From Scybalomonas sp905214925 (GTDB lineage Bacteria > Bacillota > Clostridia > Lachnospirales > Lachnospiraceae): a stretch of DNA of 64,000 nt. This document shows positions 32,455 to 41,058 of this stretch, one piece after another (position 1 is the stretch's first letter; the number at the start of each line of letters is the position of its first letter). The position numbers were made by a program, and so were the translations under genes. Below the pieces are notes generated by a model, which was not told where the DNA came from, did no database searches, and was given only the letters and a program-made list of their open reading frames with translations. Location: positions 1 through 64,000 of the forward strand of contig CAJMOB010000010.1 of NCBI GenBank assembly GCA_905214925.1, in the 5' to 3' direction.

Positions 32455-33777
32455 ATGTTTAAGACGCTTCATAATGCGCTTAAAATGAAAGACATCAGAA
32501 AAAAACTCTTATTTACCTTAGGTATGTTGCTGGTTGTCCGTATCGGAAGCCAGCTCCCATTACCTGGGATTGATAATGCCGCAGTAAAGGCATTTTTACA
32601 GAGTTCCTTAGGTGATTCTTTTAACTTGATCAACTCATTCACTGGAGGCTCCTTTCTTGATATGTCCATCTTTGCGCTTAATGTAACGCCATATATCACA
32701 TCTTCCATTATTATTCAGCTTCTTACAATTGCAATTCCTGCATTGGAAGAAATGCAAAAAGATGGTGAATCTGGAAGAAAGAAAATGACTGAGATTACAC
32801 GTTATGTGACAATCGCATTAGGTATAATCGAAAGTTTAGGATTAGCGATTACATTCCAAAGACAAGGCTTATTCCGCGATATGAATGAATATTTAATCAT
32901 CGTATCTATGGTTGTTACTTTAACAACTGGAGCAGCTCTTGTTATGTGGATTGGTGAACGTATTACAGAAAAAGGTGTTGGAAATGGTATTTCTATTATC
33001 CTTTTAATTAATATCGTATCAAGAATGCCTGGCGACTTCTATAAGTTATATGAAAAATTTGTAAAAGGCCAAGCGATAACAACTGGTATCATTGCAGCTG
33101 TTATTATTGTTTTAGTTATCTTAATAACAACGGTTTTAGTTGTACTTTTACAAGATGCAGAAAGAAGAATTCCTGTACAATATGCAAAAAAAATGCAGGG
33201 ACGTAAGATGATGGGGGCACAAGGAAGCCATATTCCTTTAAAAGTAAATACGGCAGGTGTTATTCCAGTTATCTTTGCATCTTCTATTATGCAGTTCCCA
33301 TTAATTATTAGTAATTTATTTTCTATTGATCTTGAACCAACTGGATTTATTCAAAAGGCGATCATCAGTTTAAACCAGACAACTTGGTTTGATGCTGACC
33401 ATCCAAAACGTACACTTGGTTTATTGATCTATATTGGTTTATTGATTTTCTTTGCTTATTTCTATACTGCAATTACTTTCAATCCATTGGAAGTTGCAAA
33501 TAATATGAAAAAGCAAGGCGGATTTATTCCAGGTATTCGTCCTGGTAAACCAACTTCTGAATATTTAACTCAGATGTTAAATTACATTATTTTCATTGGT
33601 GCATGTGGCTTAATCATCATTGCAGTAATTCCAATTATTGCATCAGGTGTATTTAGTGCAAATGTATCTTTTGGTGGTACATCTTTAATCATTGTAGTTG
33701 GTGTAATTCTTGAAACAATTAAACAGATTGAGTCTCAAATGTTAGTCCGTCACTATAAAGGATTTTTGAACGATTAA
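32455..33777 (+). CDS. secY: Preprotein translocase subunit SecY
   Basis: 440-residue channel protein of the Sec translocon with ten hydrophobic segments. TM2 plug region and the conserved cytoplasmic loops QDAERRIPVQYAKKMQGRK and PGIRPGKPT are clear. Follows rplO as in all Firmicutes. A strong hairpin separates it from adk. Confidence 0.97.
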   Translation: MFKTLHNALKMKDIRKKLLFTLGMLLVVRIGSQLPLPGIDNAAVKAFLQSSLGDSFNLINSFTGGSFLDMSIFALNVTPYITSSIIIQLLTIAIPALEEMQKDGESGRKKMTEITRYVTIALGIIESLGLAITFQRQGLFRDMNEYLIIVSMVVTLTTGAALVMWIGERITEKGVGNGISIILLINIVSRMPGDFYKLYEKFVKGQAITTGIIAAVIIVLVILITTVLVVLLQDAERRIPVQYAKKMQGRKMMGAQGSHIPLKVNTAGVIPVIFASSIMQFPLIISNLFSIDLEPTGFIQKAIISLNQTTWFDADHPKRTLGLLIYIGLLIFFAYFYTAITFNPLEVANNMKKQGGFIPGIRPGKPTSEYLTQMLNYIIFIGACGLIIIAVIPIIASGVFSANVSFGGTSLIIVVGVILETIKQIESQMLVRHYKGFLND

Positions 33778-33784
33778 GTAAAGT

Positions 33785-33811
33785 ATAAGCTGTAGTGTCA
33801 CTACAGCTTAT
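33785..33811 (+). terminator. Hairpin between secY and adk
   Basis: TAAGCTGTAGTG-t-CACTACAGCTTA is a near-perfect palindrome. It is followed by TTCGCGTTTTGTTTT, a broken T-tract, so it may be a partial terminator or processing site. Confidence 0.5.
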
Positions 33812-33846
33812 TCGCGTTTTGTTTTAAATTTTGGAGGTATTCTCAA

Positions 33847-34479
33847 ATGAAAATTATAATGCTAGGAGCACCTGGTGCTGGAAAAGGAACACAGGCAAAA
33901 ATGATTGCTAATAAATATGGTATTCCTCATATTTCAACAGGTGATATTTTCCGTGCAAACATCAAAGAAGGTACAGAATTAGGAAAAAAAGCAAAAGAAT
34001 ATATGGATCAGGGATTACTTGTACCAGATGAATTAACAGTTGATCTTGTAGTAGATCGCCTTCAGAAAGAAGACTGTACAAATGGATTCATTTTAGATGG
34101 TTTCCCAAGAACAATTTCCCAAGCAGAAGCATTAAAAAATGCAAATCAGACTCTTGATTTTGCAATTGATGTGGACGTTCCAGATGAAAGCATCGTAAAC
34201 AGAATGGCTGGAAGAAGAGCTTGTGTTGGTTGCGGTGCAACTTATCATATCAAATACAACGCTCCAAAAACAGAAGGAATTTGCGATGTATGTGGAAAAG
34301 AATTAATCTTAAGAGATGATGATAAGGCAGAAACTGTTCAAAAACGTTTGAAAGTTTACCATGATCAGACACAGCCTCTTATCGATTACTACAAAGAAGT
34401 TGGTATTTTAAGAACCGTTGATGGAACTCAAAATATGGATGACGTTTTTGCGGCAATTGTCACAATCTTAGGAGCATAG
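33847..34479 (+). CDS. adk: Adenylate kinase, zinc-lid type
   Basis: 210 residues. P-loop GAPGAGKGTQ; STGDIFRANI; DGFPRT; the LID carries four Cys (CVGCGATYH and CDVCG), the zinc form found in Gram-positives. Converts ATP + AMP to 2 ADP. Just 2 bp before map. Confidence 0.97.
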   Translation: MKIIMLGAPGAGKGTQAKMIANKYGIPHISTGDIFRANIKEGTELGKKAKEYMDQGLLVPDELTVDLVVDRLQKEDCTNGFILDGFPRTISQAEALKNANQTLDFAIDVDVPDESIVNRMAGRRACVGCGATYHIKYNAPKTEGICDVCGKELILRDDDKAETVQKRLKVYHDQTQPLIDYYKEVGILRTVDGTQNMDDVFAAIVTILGA

Positions 34480-34481
34480 AT

Positions 34482-35255
34482 ATGTCTGTATCAATTAAAT
34501 CAGAGAGAGAAATTGAACTCATGCGAGAAGCAGGAAGAATTCTTGCAATCGCTCACACGGAGATGAAAAAAGCATTGAAGCCGGGAATGTCCACAAAGGA
34601 TATTGATAGAATTGGAGAAGAGGTCATAAGAAGTTATGGTTGCATTCCAAATTTTAAAAATTATCATGGATATCCAGCCTCCGTATGTGTTTCCATTAAT
34701 GATGAAGTAGTTCATGGAATACCAAGTGAGAAAAGAATCATCAAAGAAGGAGATATTGTAAGCCTTGACTGTGGATGTATCTATAAAGGATATCATTCCG
34801 ATGCTGCTAGAACCCACGCTGTTGGAGAGATTAGCAAAGAAGCAAAACAGTTAATTGAGGTAACAAGACAGAGTTTCTTTGAAGGTATGAAATATGCAAA
34901 GGAAGGATATCATTTAGTTGATATCGCAAGGGCAATTCAGTCCTATGCGGAAAGCTTTGGATATTCTGTTGTACGAGACTTAGTTGGTCATGGAATTGGA
35001 ACAAATCTTCATGAAGATCCACAGATTCCAAACTTTGTAACAAGACGAAGAGGCATCCGTTTACAAGCAGGTATGACTCTTGCAGTAGAACCAATGATCA
35101 ATCAAGGAGCTTATGATGTAAGCTGGCTTGACGATGAATGGACAGTAATAACAGAAGATGGTTCCCTTTCAGCACATTATGAAAATACAGTGTTGATTAC
35201 AAAAGGAGAACCAGAGTTTCTCACAATTGGTGATGAAATAGAACAAAAACAATAA
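34482..35255 (+). CDS. map: Methionine aminopeptidase type I
   Basis: 257 residues. Metal ligands in order: DCGCIYKGYHSDAARTHAVG (two Asp), GHGIGTNLHEDP (His), AVEPM (Glu) and ENTVLIT (Glu); substrate His in NDEVVHGIP. Removes initiator Met from nascent proteins. Lies in the usual adk-map-infA order. Confidence 0.97.
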   Translation: MSVSIKSEREIELMREAGRILAIAHTEMKKALKPGMSTKDIDRIGEEVIRSYGCIPNFKNYHGYPASVCVSINDEVVHGIPSEKRIIKEGDIVSLDCGCIYKGYHSDAARTHAVGEISKEAKQLIEVTRQSFFEGMKYAKEGYHLVDIARAIQSYAESFGYSVVRDLVGHGIGTNLHEDPQIPNFVTRRRGIRLQAGMTLAVEPMINQGAYDVSWLDDEWTVITEDGSLSAHYENTVLITKGEPEFLTIGDEIEQKQ

Positions 35256-35289
35256 TATGGAAATTTAATTTAAGAGGAGGGCACACCCT

Positions 35290-35508
35290 ATGGCTAAAGC
35301 CGATGTAATTGAAATCGAAGGAACGGTAGTTGAAAAATTACCAAACGCTATGTTTAAAGTTGAACTAGAAAATGGACATATTGTATTAGCGCACATCAGT
35401 GGTAAATTAAGAATGAATTTCATTAAGATTTTACCTGGTGATAAAGTAACTTTAGAAATGTCTCCATATGATTTAACAAAAGGAAGAATTATTTGGAGAG
35501 ATAAGTAA
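35290..35508 (+). CDS. infA: Translation initiation factor IF-1
   Basis: 72-residue OB-fold protein. DVIEIEGTVVEKLPNAMFKVEL and HISGKLRMNFIKILPGDKV are typical. AGGAGG ribosome site. Confidence 0.97.
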   Translation: MAKADVIEIEGTVVEKLPNAMFKVELENGHIVLAHISGKLRMNFIKILPGDKVTLEMSPYDLTKGRIIWRDK

Positions 35509-35588
35509 ATTTAAGTAAATTTCCTCTTGCAATTTACAAATTTTAGTGATATGCTAGTAGGGAACTTTTTTTGAAAGGAGAGATTGCT

Positions 35589-35702
35589 GTGAAGGTTAGA
35601 GCATCTGTAAAACCTATTTGCGAAAAATGCAAGGTAATCAAAAGAAAAGGCGCAATTAGAATTATTTGCGAAAATCCAAAACACAAACAGAGACAAGGTT
35701 AA
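35589..35702 (+). CDS. rpmJ: 50S ribosomal protein L36
   Basis: 37 residues, translated by hand. Starts GTG with AAAGGAG upstream; MKVRASVKPICEKCKVIKRK, then a Cys at 27 and a His at 32. The zinc ribbon is CxxC...C...H, the C+ form. Canonical position after infA. Confidence 0.95.
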   Translation: MKVRASVKPICEKCKVIKRKGAIRIICENPKHKQRQG

Positions 35703-35711
35703 TTTTCGTAC

Positions 35712-35740
35712 TTGCTTTTTGTTGTGGAATCATGTATAAT
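35712..35740 (+). promoter_or_regulatory. Promoter of the alpha operon (rpsM)
   Basis: TTGCTT (35712-35717) and TATAAT (35735-35740), spacer 17. Gives an untranslated leader of roughly 200 nt. Confidence 0.75.
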
Positions 35741-35807
35741 ACCATTTCGGTATTTAAAATTTGTAAGCGGCTGTAATGCGAACCACCAGGATGGGTTGTT
35801 CGTGTTA
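35738..35807 (+). promoter_or_regulatory. Structured rpsM leader RNA
   Basis: A small ATACC-atttc-GGTAT hairpin overlaps the -10 and start region. It is followed by a 13-bp stem with one C-U mismatch (TAATGCGAAC.ACC with GGT.GTTCGTGTTA, around 35774-35807) and loop AGGATG. The 5' arm and loop share the motif GAACCACCAGGATnnGTTGT with the rpsH-rplF spacer. Candidate binding site for a ribosomal protein that controls the alpha operon. Confidence 0.6.
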
Positions 35808-35952
35808 GTTAAAAATATAAAATCGTCATTAAAATATAAAAATAGTAGAAACAAACAGGCTTAAGGTCTGTGATATGTATGAACATTTCACCGTACGCGG
35901 ATACATAGAACATTCCTTAGACAATGAAAATTTAGCGGAGGTGCAAAGACAC

Positions 35953-36321
35953 ATGGCTCGTATTTCAGGTGTTGATTTACCAAGAGAAAAACGCGTAGAA
36001 ATCGGTCTTACTTACATCTATGGTATCGGTAGACCAAGCGCAGATAAAATCCTTAAAGAAGCAAATGTTAGCCCAGATACTCGTGTACGCGACTTAACAG
36101 ATGAAGAAGTTAAAAGATTAAGCGAAATCATCAACGAGCAGTACATGGTTGAAGGTGATTTAAGAAGAGAAATCGCATTAAACATCAAACGTTTACAGGA
36201 AATCGGATGCTACAGAGGAATCCGTCATAGAAAAGGTCTTCCAGTTCGTGGACAGAAGACAAAGACTAACGCTAGAACTCGTAAGGGTCCTAAGAGAACA
36301 GTAGCAAACAAGAAGAAATAA
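35953..36321 (+). CDS. rpsM: 30S ribosomal protein S13
   Basis: 122 residues. MARISGVDLPREKRVEIGLTYI start, helix-two-turn-helix core, CYRGIRHRKGLPVRGQ and a basic tail. The frame is open upstream to 35875, but ATG 35953 with GGAGGTG gives the family N terminus. Confidence 0.97.
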   Translation: MARISGVDLPREKRVEIGLTYIYGIGRPSADKILKEANVSPDTRVRDLTDEEVKRLSEIINEQYMVEGDLRREIALNIKRLQEIGCYRGIRHRKGLPVRGQKTKTNARTRKGPKRTVANKKK

Positions 36322-36362
36322 TAAATAACAGTTGATAGATAAACCAGCAGGAGGTTTAAGTA

Positions 36363-36761
36363 ATGGCAGCAAAAAAAGTTACTAAAAAAGTGACAAAGAA
36401 ACGTGTTCGTAAGAACGTTGAGCGCGGACAGGCTCACATTCAGTCATCTTTTAATAATACAATCGTTACATTAACCGATGCAGAAGGAAATGCTCTTTCT
36501 TGGGCAAGTGCAGGCGGACTTGGATTCAGAGGTTCAAGAAAGTCTACTCCTTATGCAGCACAGATGGCAGCTGAAACAGCTACTAAAGCAGCATTGGTTC
36601 ATGGATTAAAGACAGTAGAAGTTATGGTAAAAGGACCAGGATCAGGAAGAGAAGCAGCAATTCGTGCACTTCAAGCTTGCGGTCTTGAAGTAACAAGCAT
36701 TAAAGACGTTACACCAGTACCACACAACGGATGCCGTCCACCAAAACGTAGAAGAGTATAA
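36363..36761 (+). CDS. rpsK: 30S ribosomal protein S11
   Basis: 132 residues with a basic N-terminal tail; AHIQSSFNNTIVTLTDAEGN and the C-terminal DVTPVPHNGCRPPKRRRV are diagnostic. Forms the platform near the E-site mRNA. Confidence 0.97.
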   Translation: MAAKKVTKKVTKKRVRKNVERGQAHIQSSFNNTIVTLTDAEGNALSWASAGGLGFRGSRKSTPYAAQMAAETATKAALVHGLKTVEVMVKGPGSGREAAIRALQACGLEVTSIKDVTPVPHNGCRPPKRRRV

Positions 36762-36776
36762 TAGGAGGATACGAGA

Positions 36777-37370
36777 ATGGCAGTAGATAGAACTCCAGTC
36801 CTAAAAAGATGTAGATCTTTAGGTCTTGATCCTGTTTATATGGGAATCGATAAAAAATCTAACAGAAGTTTAAATAGAGCAAATAGAAAGTTAAGTGAAT
36901 ATGGACTTCAGCTTCGTGAAAAACAGAAAGCGAAATTCATTTATGGCGTTTTAGAAAAACCTTTCAGAAACTACTTTGCAAAAGCAACAAAAATGAGAGG
37001 TTTAACAGGTCCTAACTTAATGATCTTATTAGAGTCAAGACTTGATAACGTAATGTTCCGTCTTGGATACGGAAGAACAAGAAAAGAATGTAGACAGATC
37101 GTTGACCACAAACATGTATTAGTTAACGGTAAAGTTGTTAACATTCCATCTTACTTAGTAAAAGCTGGCGATGTAATTGAAATCGCTGAAAAATACAAAT
37201 CTTCTCAGAGATACAAAGACATCTTAGAAGTAACAGAAGGAAGATTAGTTCCAGCTTGGTTAGAAGCTAACCATGAAAACTTATCAGGAGTAGTGAAAGA
37301 ACTCCCAACAAGAGATCAAATCGACGTTCCAGTTAATGAAACATTAATCGTCGAATTATATTCTAAATAA
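36777..37370 (+). CDS. rpsD: 30S ribosomal protein S4
   Basis: 197 residues, zinc-free form (a single Cys near the N terminus). S4 RNA-binding domain with LESRLDNVMFRLGYGRTRKE and HKHVLVNGKVVNIPSY. Placed inside the alpha operon as in clostridia. Followed by a long structured spacer before rpoA. Confidence 0.97.
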   Translation: MAVDRTPVLKRCRSLGLDPVYMGIDKKSNRSLNRANRKLSEYGLQLREKQKAKFIYGVLEKPFRNYFAKATKMRGLTGPNLMILLESRLDNVMFRLGYGRTRKECRQIVDHKHVLVNGKVVNIPSYLVKAGDVIEIAEKYKSSQRYKDILEVTEGRLVPAWLEANHENLSGVVKELPTRDQIDVPVNETLIVELYSK

Positions 37371-37600
37371 TAATCGAGTTAGCCAGTGGCTATTTCTTCT
37401 GTGTCAGAAACGTCTTTGTAATTCAATGGCTTTTTCCTACACAAAAGAAAATCGATTTAATGTAAAGTTAAAACCCATGCGTAGCGTTGTAAGATTGCGC
37501 ATGGAGTTTTGACGTTACAAAGCAGGTATGTTCCGAACCTGCTCTATAAATTTGTATTTCAAAATCGGTTGCAGTTTGGAACAACTGCCCTCAAAGAATC
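37371..37600 (+). promoter_or_regulatory. Structured spacer between rpsD and rpoA
   Basis: 255-nt gap with consecutive hairpins: AGCCA...TGGCT followed by TTTTT (37381-37436), a weak terminator candidate; a long stem AAAAC-CCATGCG with CGCATGG-a-GTTTT, extendable to about 20 bp (37463-37518); GCAGGT/ACCTGC (37522-37542); GCAGTT-tggaac-AACTGC (37571-37588). No ORF with a ribosome site. Likely modulates rpoA-rplQ expression relative to the upstream ribosomal genes. Confidence 0.55.
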
Positions 37601-37625
37601 AGATCACCCATAAGGAGGGTCCGCA

Positions 37626-38588
37626 ATGTTTGAATTTGAAAAACCAAGAATCGAAATCGCAGAGATTTCAGAAGATAACAGATATGGTCGTTTTGTTGTT
37701 GAGCCATTAGAGAGAGGTTACGGTACCACTCTGGGTAATTCTTTAAGAAGAATTATGCTTTCTTCTTTACCTGGTTCTGCTGTAAGCTCTGTTAAGATCA
37801 AAGGTGTCTTACATGAGTTCAGCTCCATCCCTGGAGTCAAAGAAGATGTAACAGAGATCATCTTAAACATCAAAGAATTAGCAATTAAAAACAACAGCAC
37901 AACAAATGAGCCAAAACATGCTTATATTGAATTTGCAGGTGATGGCGTTGTTACAGCAGCAGACATCAATGTTGATAGCGACATTGAGATTTTAAACCCA
38001 GATTTAGTAATTGCAACTTGCAATGGTGGTGCTGACTGTAAATTAGATATGGAATTAACCATTACAAAAGGACGCGGATATGTAGGTGCTGATAAGAACA
38101 AAAATGAAGATAGTGCAATCGATGTAATTGCAGTAGATTCTATTTACACACCTGTAGAACGCGTAAATTTAACAGTAGAAAATACTCGTGTAGGTCAGAT
38201 TACAGATTATGATAAACTCACATTAGATGTATTCACAAACGGAACTTTAGCTCCAGATGAAGCAGTTTCTCTTGCAGCAAAAGTTTTAAGTGAGCATTTA
38301 AATCTCTTCATTGATCTTTCTGAAAATGCAAAAACTGCAGAAGTTATGGTAGAAAAAGAAGACGATGAAAAAGAAAAAGTTCTTGAAATGAACATCGATG
38401 AATTAGAATTATCTGTTCGTTCATACAACTGCTTAAAGAGAGCAGGAATCAACACTGTTGAAGAACTTACAAATAAAACTCCAGAAGATATGATGAAAGT
38501 TCGTAACTTAGGACGTAAATCATTAGAAGAAGTTTTAGCAAAATTAAAAGAATTAGGTCTTGAACTTAACGCAAGTGAAGAGGCTTAA
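37626..38588 (+). CDS. rpoA: RNA polymerase alpha subunit
   Basis: 320 residues. N-terminal dimerisation/assembly domain to about residue 228 (RFVVEPLERGYGTTLGNSLRR), a flexible acidic linker, and a C-terminal DNA-contacting domain (LELSVRSYNCLKRAGINTVEEL and VRNLGRKSLEEV). GGAGG ribosome site. Confidence 0.98.
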   Translation: MFEFEKPRIEIAEISEDNRYGRFVVEPLERGYGTTLGNSLRRIMLSSLPGSAVSSVKIKGVLHEFSSIPGVKEDVTEIILNIKELAIKNNSTTNEPKHAYIEFAGDGVVTAADINVDSDIEILNPDLVIATCNGGADCKLDMELTITKGRGYVGADKNKNEDSAIDVIAVDSIYTPVERVNLTVENTRVGQITDYDKLTLDVFTNGTLAPDEAVSLAAKVLSEHLNLFIDLSENAKTAEVMVEKEDDEKEKVLEMNIDELELSVRSYNCLKRAGINTVEELTNKTPEDMMKVRNLGRKSLEEVLAKLKELGLELNASEEA

Positions 38589-38677
38589 TCATACAAATTT
38601 GTTACAAATAACGACCCACTTAGGCTGAAGAATAGTAGGCATAGTGAATAACCAAACCATAGGAGGTCCATTTAATC

Positions 38678-39214
38678 ATGGCTAAATACAGAAAATTAGG
38701 TAGAACATCTAACCAGAGAAAAGCATTATTAAGAAATCAGGTAACAAACCTTTTATACAACGGAAAAATCCGTACAACAGAAGCAAAAGCAAAAGAAATC
38801 AGAAAAATCGCTGAATCTTTCATCGCTTTAGCTGTAAGAGAAAAAGACAACTTTGAAACAGTTACTGTTGAAGCTAAAGTTGCTAAAAAAGACGAAAACG
38901 GTAAGAGAGTAAAAGAAGTTGTTGATGGAAAGAAAGTAACTGTATACGAAACAGTTTCTAAAGAAATCAAAAAAGACATGCCTTCTCGTTTACATGCAAG
39001 AAGACAGATGTTAAGCTTCTTATACCCAGTAACAGAAGTTCCTACAGAACTTGCTAAAAAGAAAGCTAACACAAAGAAAGTTGACTTAGCAGACAAATTA
39101 TTCGAAGAAATCGCACCAAAATATGCAGATCGTAAAGGTGGATACACAAGAATCGTTAAGATCGGACAGCGTAAAGGTGACGCTGCTATGGAAGTTATCA
39201 TTGAATTAGTATAA
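38678..39214 (+). CDS. rplQ: 50S ribosomal protein L17, extended form
   Basis: 178 residues against about 115-130 in most bacteria. The N terminus (YRKLGRTSNQRKALLRNQVT) and C-terminal GGYTRIVKIGQRKGDAA are ordinary. Extra Lys/Glu-rich sequence fills about residues 68-135. The insertion is in frame with the same codon use as its neighbours. Last gene of the alpha operon. Confidence 0.96.
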   Translation: MAKYRKLGRTSNQRKALLRNQVTNLLYNGKIRTTEAKAKEIRKIAESFIALAVREKDNFETVTVEAKVAKKDENGKRVKEVVDGKKVTVYETVSKEIKKDMPSRLHARRQMLSFLYPVTEVPTELAKKKANTKKVDLADKLFEEIAPKYADRKGGYTRIVKIGQRKGDAAMEVIIELV

Positions 39215-39233
39215 TCTGGTACATGATTTATAT

Positions 39234-39270
39234 AAGCCCTAGAAGAAGAAATTCTTCTAGGGCTTCTTTA
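39234..39270 (+). terminator. Terminator of the alpha operon
   Basis: A 14-bp perfect stem, AAGCCCTAGAAGAA / TTCTTCTAGGGCTT, then CTTTATTT. Confidence 0.92.
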
Positions 39271-39288
39271 TTTGTGTGGAAGACATAA

Positions 39289-39356
39289 GTTAAATAGAAA
39301 TGCTTGCATTGCTATTTAACGCCGCCCACCAACGTGAGAAGTTGGCGAAGGGCGGC
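39289..39356. other. Two strong hairpins in the convergent interval
   Basis: GTTAAATAG/CTATTTAAC (39289-39320) is followed directly by GCCGCCC-a-CCAAC / GTTGG-cgaa-GGGCGGC (39321-39356). Neither has a good T-run. They lie between the rplQ terminator and the end of the inverted symporter gene, and may stop or stabilise the minus-strand transcript. Confidence 0.5.
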
Positions 39357-39424
39357 TCTCATCGTTTAATAGGAAATTCTAAATTATTTAGTTATCTCAG
39401 ATAATATAAGAAGTGCAGAAGCAC

Positions 39425-40831
39425 TTAATCATTCCAGCAATCGGTGTTTTCGATGCCCACTTCTTTTGCATGGAATTCAGGGTTCTTTCCAGCTTTTAAT
39501 TGTTTTTCATAATCTTTTAGCACTTTAATAGCAATATTTCCTAGTAATAAAATGGAAATGATATTGACTGTTGCCATGAATCCCATTGTAATATCTGCGA
39601 TATTCCAAATGACAGAGAAATCAGCCTGTGCACCTAAGAAGACGGCGATTAAACAAGAGATACGGAAAATAAAAAGCAATACTTTACTATTTTTGATAAA
39701 TAGAATATTGGACTCCGCATAGTAGTAGTTTCCGATTAAACTGCTAAAAGCAAAGGCAAAAATGGAAAAAGTAATAAAATGAATTCCCCATTGTCCTACG
39801 TTTGTAGAGATCGCTTTTTGAACAAATGGAATTCCATCTAATACACTTGGTATGCCTTGGACACCTGAAATAAGAAGCATCATAGCAGTAGCGGAACAAA
39901 TGAGTAGAGTATCAATAAAAACAGATAACACTTGAACAAGTCCTTGCTTTGCAGGGTGGCTAACACTAGCAGAGGCAGAAGCATTTGGAGCACTACCCAT
40001 ACCAGCTTCGTTAGAAAACAGCCCACGTTTGATACCAATTACGACAGCACTTCCCGCGATTCCACCAAAAATTGCTTGGAAATCAAAAGCACCTTTAAAA
40101 ATCATAGCAAAAACATGAGGCATTTCGGATAGATTCATAAGGATCGTAACAAATCCCATTAATAAATATCCAATTGCCATAATTGGTACAATAACAGAAG
40201 TAATGAAACCGATGCGATGGACACCGCCGAAAATGACAAAGGCAGTTCCAGCAGCTAATATAAGTCCTACAATGGCTGGAATATGCGTTTCATTATAATT
40301 TGGAATATAGTAAGCCAAAGCAGAAGAAATATTAAAAGATTGTAATCCGTTAAATCCATAAGCAAAACAGATAATTAAAAGAATGGAAAATAAAATACCG
40401 AGCCAACGTTTTTTTAAGGCTTTTTCCATATAATAAGAAGGGCCTCCGCGGAAATCTTTTCCGTCTTTAATTTTGTAGACTTGGGCTAATGTACTTTCAA
40501 TAAAGGCAGAAGCTCCACCAAGAAGTGCCATAAGCCACATCCAAAAGACAGCACCAGGGCCACCAACTGCGATTGCAGTAGCAATGCCTGCAATATTACC
40601 AGTTCCAACACGGGAAGCGGTAGAGATCATCAAAGCTTGAAAAGAAGACACTTGTTTCATGCCGTCTTCTACAGCTGCTTTTTCTCCAATTACTTGGATC
40701 GAATTTTTTAGTAATCGTACCTGAACAAATCGGGTACGAATCGTAAAGTAAATATCCGCTCCGAATAAAAGTATCAGTAAGGGGTACGTATACATAAAGT
40801 CATTAATGGGAGTTAAAATGTCGTTTAACAT
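39425..40831 (-). CDS. Sodium:alanine/glycine symporter, AGCS family
   Basis: 468-residue membrane carrier with about eleven hydrophobic segments. GTGNIAGIATAIAVGGPGA is the family signature; IKRGLFSNEAGMGSAPNA is the second conserved block. Imports alanine or glycine with Na+. Inserted on the opposite strand between rplQ and ecfA1, which are adjacent in most Firmicutes. AGGAGG ribosome site. Confidence 0.93.
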   Translation of the reverse strand: MLNDILTPINDFMYTYPLLILLFGADIYFTIRTRFVQVRLLKNSIQVIGEKAAVEDGMKQVSSFQALMISTASRVGTGNIAGIATAIAVGGPGAVFWMWLMALLGGASAFIESTLAQVYKIKDGKDFRGGPSYYMEKALKKRWLGILFSILLIICFAYGFNGLQSFNISSALAYYIPNYNETHIPAIVGLILAAGTAFVIFGGVHRIGFITSVIVPIMAIGYLLMGFVTILMNLSEMPHVFAMIFKGAFDFQAIFGGIAGSAVVIGIKRGLFSNEAGMGSAPNASASASVSHPAKQGLVQVLSVFIDTLLICSATAMMLLISGVQGIPSVLDGIPFVQKAISTNVGQWGIHFITFSIFAFAFSSLIGNYYYAESNILFIKNSKVLLFIFRISCLIAVFLGAQADFSVIWNIADITMGFMATVNIISILLLGNIAIKVLKDYEKQLKAGKNPEFHAKEVGIENTDCWND

Positions 40832-41058
40832 TTGTGTATTTCCTCCTAAGTTCTAAAATATTTTGTTGTCAGTTACAATAAGTATTGCCGATCCCAATAA
40901 CATTATAATGAAAGAATGGGAAAAAGAATAGTGGAAATTTCTTTTTCTTGCAATCTAGAGTAGATTATTCTAAACTATCAATAGATATTTTCTTAGAAAA
41001 ACAACAAAGCTATCGCTGTAAAGGGAAAAAGACTGTTCGTTAGAAAGTGAGGTGCATA

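Noticed and set aside
35875..35952. N-terminal extension of rpsM
   Set aside because: The frame is open upstream by chance; the extension has no S13 similarity and lies in the leader, while ATG 35953 has a good ribosome site.
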